From contig JANYGY010000118.1 in NCBI GenBank assembly GCA_025362255.1, forward strand, positions 1 to 7,779: a DNA stretch of 7,779 bases, given 5' to 3'. Source of the DNA: Planctomycetales bacterium. Lineage in GTDB: Bacteria; Planctomycetota; UBA11346. Positions 6,124 through 7,779 of this stretch are shown one piece after another (the stretch's first letter is position 1; every line of letters starts with the position of its first letter). The notes under the pieces are model-generated. The model saw only the letters and a list, made by a program, of their open reading frames with translations, did not search any database and had not been told where the DNA came from. The translations under genes were made by a program, and so were the position numbers.

Positions 6124-7251
6124 ATGTCTTTTACCGTCGACCCATCCCGTATCCGAAGCCTGGCCGCCGAGCATGGCACGCCGTTACTGCTGTTGTCCAC
6201 CCGGACGATCGTCAGTCAGTATCGGACCCTGCAGGCGGCCCTTCCCGGTGTTCTCCTCCACTACGCGCTCAAGCCGTTGCCGCATCCGGCAGTGGTCAAG
6301 GCGCTGCATGAAATCGGCGCCTACTTCGATCTCGCGACCAACGGCGAAGTCGATGTCGTGCGCGCCGCCGGCGTGCCCGCCGACAAGTGCATCCAGACCC
6401 ATCCGATCAAGCGCGACAGCGACATCCGCTACACCCTTGGCTACGGCTGCAAAACCTTCGTCTTCGATAATCCCTGGGAATTGCCGAAATTCCTGCCGTA
6501 CAAAGATCAGGTCGAGCTGTTGATGCGCCTGAGCTTCCGCAACAAGGACGCGCGTTGCGACTTGAGCGCGAAGTTCGGCGTGCAGCCCGCCGAGGCGCTT
6601 GAGCTGCTACGCAAAGCGGTCGGCATGGGCCTGAAAGTCCGCGGCCTCAGCTTCCACGCCGGCTCGCAGCTGATGAACAATTTCAAATACGTCGAAGCGA
6701 TCACCTTCTGCCGTCAGTTGTTCAGCTTGGCGGCCCTCGAAGGCATCCATCTCGACACCATGGATATCGGCGGTGGATTTCCCGTGCCGTACACTGATCC
6801 GGTGATGCCGATCAATTACTATTGCCACCCGGTGGCCAGCGAACTGCAGCGCCTGTTTCCGGGCGTGCGCCTGCTCGCCGAACCGGGTCGCTTCATCAGC
6901 GCGCCATCGATGACTTTGGTCGCCAGCGTCATGGGCAAGGCCGAACGTCAGGGTCGTATGTGGTATTACCTGGATGACGGCCTGTATGGCAGCTATTCGG
7001 GTAAAATGTTCGACCATGGCGACTATCAGTTTTCGCCTTTGGCAAAGCTCGAAGGCAAAGGCGGCGAAGAGCGCATGTCGGTGGTCTCAGGCCCGACCTG
7101 CGATTCGATCGACGTGATCTATACCGACATCATGTTGCCCGAGATGGAATGCGGCGACCTCGTCGTCAGTCCGATGATGGGCGCCTACACCTGGGCGTCG
7201 GCCACTGAGTTCAATTTCTTTCCCAAAGCCAAAATCGTTGTGATCGATTAA
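6124..7251 (+). CDS. Ornithine decarboxylase (PLP-dependent, fold III, group IV)
   Basis: It decarboxylates L-ornithine to putrescine, or possibly lysine to cadaverine, supplying the diamine for the aminopropyltransferases on either side. The 375-residue protein is of usual bacterial length, with an alanine-racemase-like PLP barrel followed by a beta-domain. Landmarks: YALK with PLP-binding Lys50 (followed by PLPHP, where many homologues read ANPxP), FHAGSQ with His178 (177-182), GGGFP (216-220), EPGR (253-256), DDGLYGSY (284-291), GPTCD with catalytic Cys326 and substrate-binding Asp327, and GAYT with Tyr355 at the dimer interface. Diaminopimelate decarboxylase is unlikely: the GPTCDSID and C-terminal GAYT...FNFF style fits the ornithine/lysine branch. 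Ornithine versus lysine cannot be settled by eye; carboxynorspermidine decarboxylase is a weaker alternative. ATG 6124 lies 6 bases after the preceding stop with only a weak ribosome-binding site (GAGG 6109-6112), suggesting translational coupling. Confidence 0.92.
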   Translation: MSFTVDPSRIRSLAAEHGTPLLLLSTRTIVSQYRTLQAALPGVLLHYALKPLPHPAVVKALHEIGAYFDLATNGEVDVVRAAGVPADKCIQTHPIKRDSDIRYTLGYGCKTFVFDNPWELPKFLPYKDQVELLMRLSFRNKDARCDLSAKFGVQPAEALELLRKAVGMGLKVRGLSFHAGSQLMNNFKYVEAITFCRQLFSLAALEGIHLDTMDIGGGFPVPYTDPVMPINYYCHPVASELQRLFPGVRLLAEPGRFISAPSMTLVASVMGKAERQGRMWYYLDDGLYGSYSGKMFDHGDYQFSPLAKLEGKGGEERMSVVSGPTCDSIDVIYTDIMLPEMECGDLVVSPMMGAYTWASATEFNFFPKAKIVVID

Positions 7252-7261
7252 GGGTCGTACC

Positions 7262-7779
7262 ATGCAGACCGAGAACCTTCGCCTTACGCTCAGCGATCGC
7301 ATCCATGATCGCATCGGGCTCACGTTGCAGCTCAAATCGTGCCTGCATTCGTCGACCTCGCCGTTCCAGCACATCGCCGTGTATGACAGCACGGATCTCG
7401 GCAAAGTGCTGTGTCTCGGCGGCTCGATCGCGCTCACCGAACTTGACGAAGCGTGGTACGCCGAGCAGCTGGTGCACCCGGCTTTGTCGGTGCACGGCCA
7501 AGCGAAGAAGATCCTGATCGTCGGCGGCGGCGACGGTGGACTGGCGCGTGAGTGCCTGCGTTACAGTTCGGTCGAAAGCGTCACCGTGGTCGAGATCGAT
7601 CGCCAAGTTGCTGAGGTCGCGGCGACCTATTTCCCCGGCCCGGCCGCGGCGCTGCGCGATCCCCGGGTCAAGGTCATCTACGACGATGCGCACCGCTGGT
7701 TGCGCGACTGCCAAGAGCGGTTCGATGTGATCCTGATCGACTCTGCAGAATTGGTGAATGCGCCGAGCGATGCGTTTTT
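7262..7779 (+). CDS. Second, divergent aminopropyltransferase (spermidine synthase family), cut by the window edge
   Basis: The reading frame is open from ATG 7262 to the right edge (172 residues seen, roughly the first half or more). It starts 10 bases after the decarboxylase stop, with AAGGG (7250-7254) as ribosome-binding site. It is a spermidine synthase homologue: N-terminal beta-domain, TELDEAWYAEQLVHPAL (59-75), nucleotide-binding GGGDGG (88-93), VVEID (109-113) with Glu111, DPRV (133-136), YDDA (140-143). The amine-site block differs from the family and from the first copy. DxTDPxGP is replaced by DSAELVNAP (160-168), keeping catalytic-position Asp160 but with Glu163 in place of the second Asp and no PxGP. 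YHE is replaced by YAE (66-68). Donor binding thus looks intact while the acceptor site is changed. It may use another amine, act as a partner of the first enzyme, or have another role. Confidence 0.9.
   Translation, partial: MQTENLRLTLSDRIHDRIGLTLQLKSCLHSSTSPFQHIAVYDSTDLGKVLCLGGSIALTELDEAWYAEQLVHPALSVHGQAKKILIVGGGDGGLARECLRYSSVESVTVVEIDRQVAEVAATYFPGPAAALRDPRVKVIYDDAHRWLRDCQERFDVILIDSAELVNAPSDAF

Noticed and set aside
7211..7714. Antisense open frame across the decarboxylase end and second aminopropyltransferase
   Set aside because: The plus-strand frame from 7262 encodes a clear spermidine synthase homologue that simply lacks a stop before the window edge.

Overview
The window is GC-rich bacterial DNA with four complete genes on two divergent sides, a fifth complete gene, and a sixth cut by the right edge. 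Long non-coding frames stay open because of the base composition. The organism looks like a Gram-negative bacterium. It has a lipoprotein-anchored sugar-type binding protein, a Hanks-type receptor kinase with an extracytoplasmic Cache sensor, and fold-III (eukaryote/Pseudomonas-like) ornithine decarboxylase rather than the E. coli SpeC type. The style of the binding protein and kinase recalls the Planctomycetota/Verrucomicrobiota group or Myxococcota, but this is an impression and no marker gene confirms it.

Left side, minus strand (244-2669): a two-gene transport operon. A lipoprotein periplasmic binding protein of the RbsB type is followed, with a 4-base GTGA overlap, by an RbsA-type double ATPase. 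The ATPase is short, with a compacted second nucleotide-binding domain. No permease gene is present. The 243 bases between the ATPase stop codon and the left edge hold no gene, only short repeats and hairpins. A 210-base divergent gap (2670-2879) separates this operon from the rightward genes.

Middle, plus strand (2880-5012): a 710-residue membrane receptor Ser/Thr protein kinase (TM - double Cache sensor - TM - kinase domain with all catalytic residues). It is followed by a strong hairpin (5034-5068), so it is probably transcribed separately from the genes to its right.

Right side, plus strand (5161-7779+): a tight polyamine cassette made of an aminopropyltransferase (spermidine synthase family), a group IV ornithine decarboxylase 6 bases later, and a second, divergent aminopropyltransferase 10 bases after that, truncated by the window edge. 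The decarboxylase would make putrescine (or another diamine) and the first transferase would add an aminopropyl group from decarboxylated S-adenosylmethionine. No S-adenosylmethionine decarboxylase is seen. The second transferase keeps the nucleotide-binding motifs but has altered amine-site motifs, which makes this cassette the most interesting part of the window: it may make a different polyamine, or carry a regulatory or pseudo-enzyme partner. No RNA genes, insertion sequences or CRISPR arrays were seen.
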